Under the pieces are notes generated by a model. That model was not told the origin of the DNA and did no database searches. It saw only the letters and a list, made by a program, of their open reading frames with translations. Made by a program: the position numbers and the translations under genes. Of a DNA stretch of 6,991 nucleotides, positions 6,460 to 6,991 are shown piece after piece; within the stretch, counting starts at the first letter, position 1; each line of letters begins with the position of its first letter. The DNA lies in NCBI GenBank assembly GCA_937875605.1, contig CALLXZ010000171.1:1-6991 (forward strand), given 5' to 3'. The DNA comes from an uncultured Moheibacter sp. GTDB lineage: Bacteria; Bacteroidota; Bacteroidia; Flavobacteriales; Weeksellaceae.

Positions 6460-6991
6460 ATGTCTTTTTTATCGAATAAATCTATACTATCTCGGACAAA
6501 CCTGATTCTTACGATTATTCTGTTTTCAGCTCTGTCCTGTACTACGTATTCACCTCAATTTGGAAAAAACATTCAAAATCCCATCGAGCCGGAAAAAGAA
6601 GTGGAGCTGGAAGTTTCACATCGGTTTTATCTGATCGGTGATGCTGGAAATTCGGAAGAAGCTGAATCCCAACAAACCTTGAAATTTTTCAAAGAGAAAA
6701 TCGCAGAATCAGATAAAAGTGGAACGATTATTTTTTTAGGGGATAATGTTTATCCAAAAGGAATTCCGAAGAAATCGGAAGTTGAAAAAAGAAAATTGGC
6801 AGAAGAGAAACTGAACTTTCAATTGGAAATTGCAAAAAACTTTAAAGGTAAAACGGTTTTCATTCCCGGAAACCATGATTGGTATAGCGGATTGGAAGGT
6901 TTGGAAGAACAAAGTCAATTGGTTACTGATTATTTTAAGGATGAAAAGGCATTTCTTCCCCGAAATAATTGTGGAATTGAACGATTGAAAA
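6460..6991 (+). CDS. Lipoprotein metallophosphoesterase, calcineurin-like (partial, C-terminus off the window)
   Basis: A probable membrane-anchored phosphoesterase of the calcineurin-like superfamily; 177 codons are visible before the right edge cuts the gene. The N-terminus is a lipoprotein signal: a basic start, a hydrophobic stretch (about 14-24) and the lipobox LSC, with C27 the likely lipidated residue. The dimetal core motifs follow in order: GDAG (D61), GDNVYP (D95, N96) and GNHDW (N138, H139, D140). The later His motifs lie beyond the window. A Lys/Glu-rich helical insert (104-127) sits between the second and third motifs. The first residues after C27 (TTYSPQF) are not acidic, so there is no obvious Bacteroidota surface-export signal. 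ATG 6460 is the first start after an in-frame TAA at 6445-6447. My recollection, not checked, is that many Bacteroidota homologues are about 1,200 residues long with a C-terminal outer-membrane barrel. Substrate unknown. Confidence 0.88.
   Translation, partial: MSFLSNKSILSRTNLILTIILFSALSCTTYSPQFGKNIQNPIEPEKEVELEVSHRFYLIGDAGNSEEAESQQTLKFFKEKIAESDKSGTIIFLGDNVYPKGIPKKSEVEKRKLAEEKLNFQLEIAKNFKGKTVFIPGNHDWYSGLEGLEEQSQLVTDYFKDEKAFLPRNNCGIERLK

Overview
The window is AT-rich and gene-dense. It reads as chromosomal DNA from a member of the Bacteroidota, most likely a flavobacterium of the Weeksellaceae/Flavobacteriaceae type. Signs of this are the lack of Shine-Dalgarno sequences before the starts, promoter-like TAnnTTT(G) motifs, a GH20 hexosaminidase with a signal peptide, a large GAF-domain protein of a kind I associate with this phylum, and an HD plus DUF5706 membrane protein. 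I see no RNA genes, insertion sequences, CRISPR arrays or phage genes.

Layout: (1) 1-2129, minus strand: a secreted family 20 beta-N-acetylhexosaminidase, intact at its N-terminus and cut by the left window edge near its C-terminus. (2) 2160-2750, minus strand: nicotinamidase PncA, 30 bp upstream of the hexosaminidase and probably co-transcribed with it, starting at a TTG codon. (3) 2751-2859: a short divergent intergenic region with a 16-bp palindrome and a possible promoter. (4) 2860-5244, plus strand: a cytoplasmic 794-residue protein with a central GAF sensor domain and no recognisable output domain. (5) 5234-6433, minus strand: an HD phosphohydrolase domain fused through a charged linker to a three-helix membrane module of the Pycsar-effector type (PycTM, DUF5706). 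It converges on gene 4 and the two coding ends overlap by 11 bp. (6) 6460-6991, plus strand: the N-terminal part of a lipoprotein metallophosphoesterase, divergent from gene 5 with a 26-bp gap and cut by the right window edge.

The most interesting part is 2860-6433. A Pycsar-type membrane effector is fused to a likely nucleotide-hydrolysing HD domain, with no uridylate or cytidylate cyclase gene in the window and a GAF-domain sensor protein as its tail-to-tail neighbour. Canonical Pycsar antiphage loci pair the effector with a cyclase. This one may be a self-limiting cyclic-nucleotide signalling protein, or a housekeeping relative of the defence effectors. The remaining genes are ordinary: glycan turnover, NAD salvage and a cell-envelope phosphoesterase.
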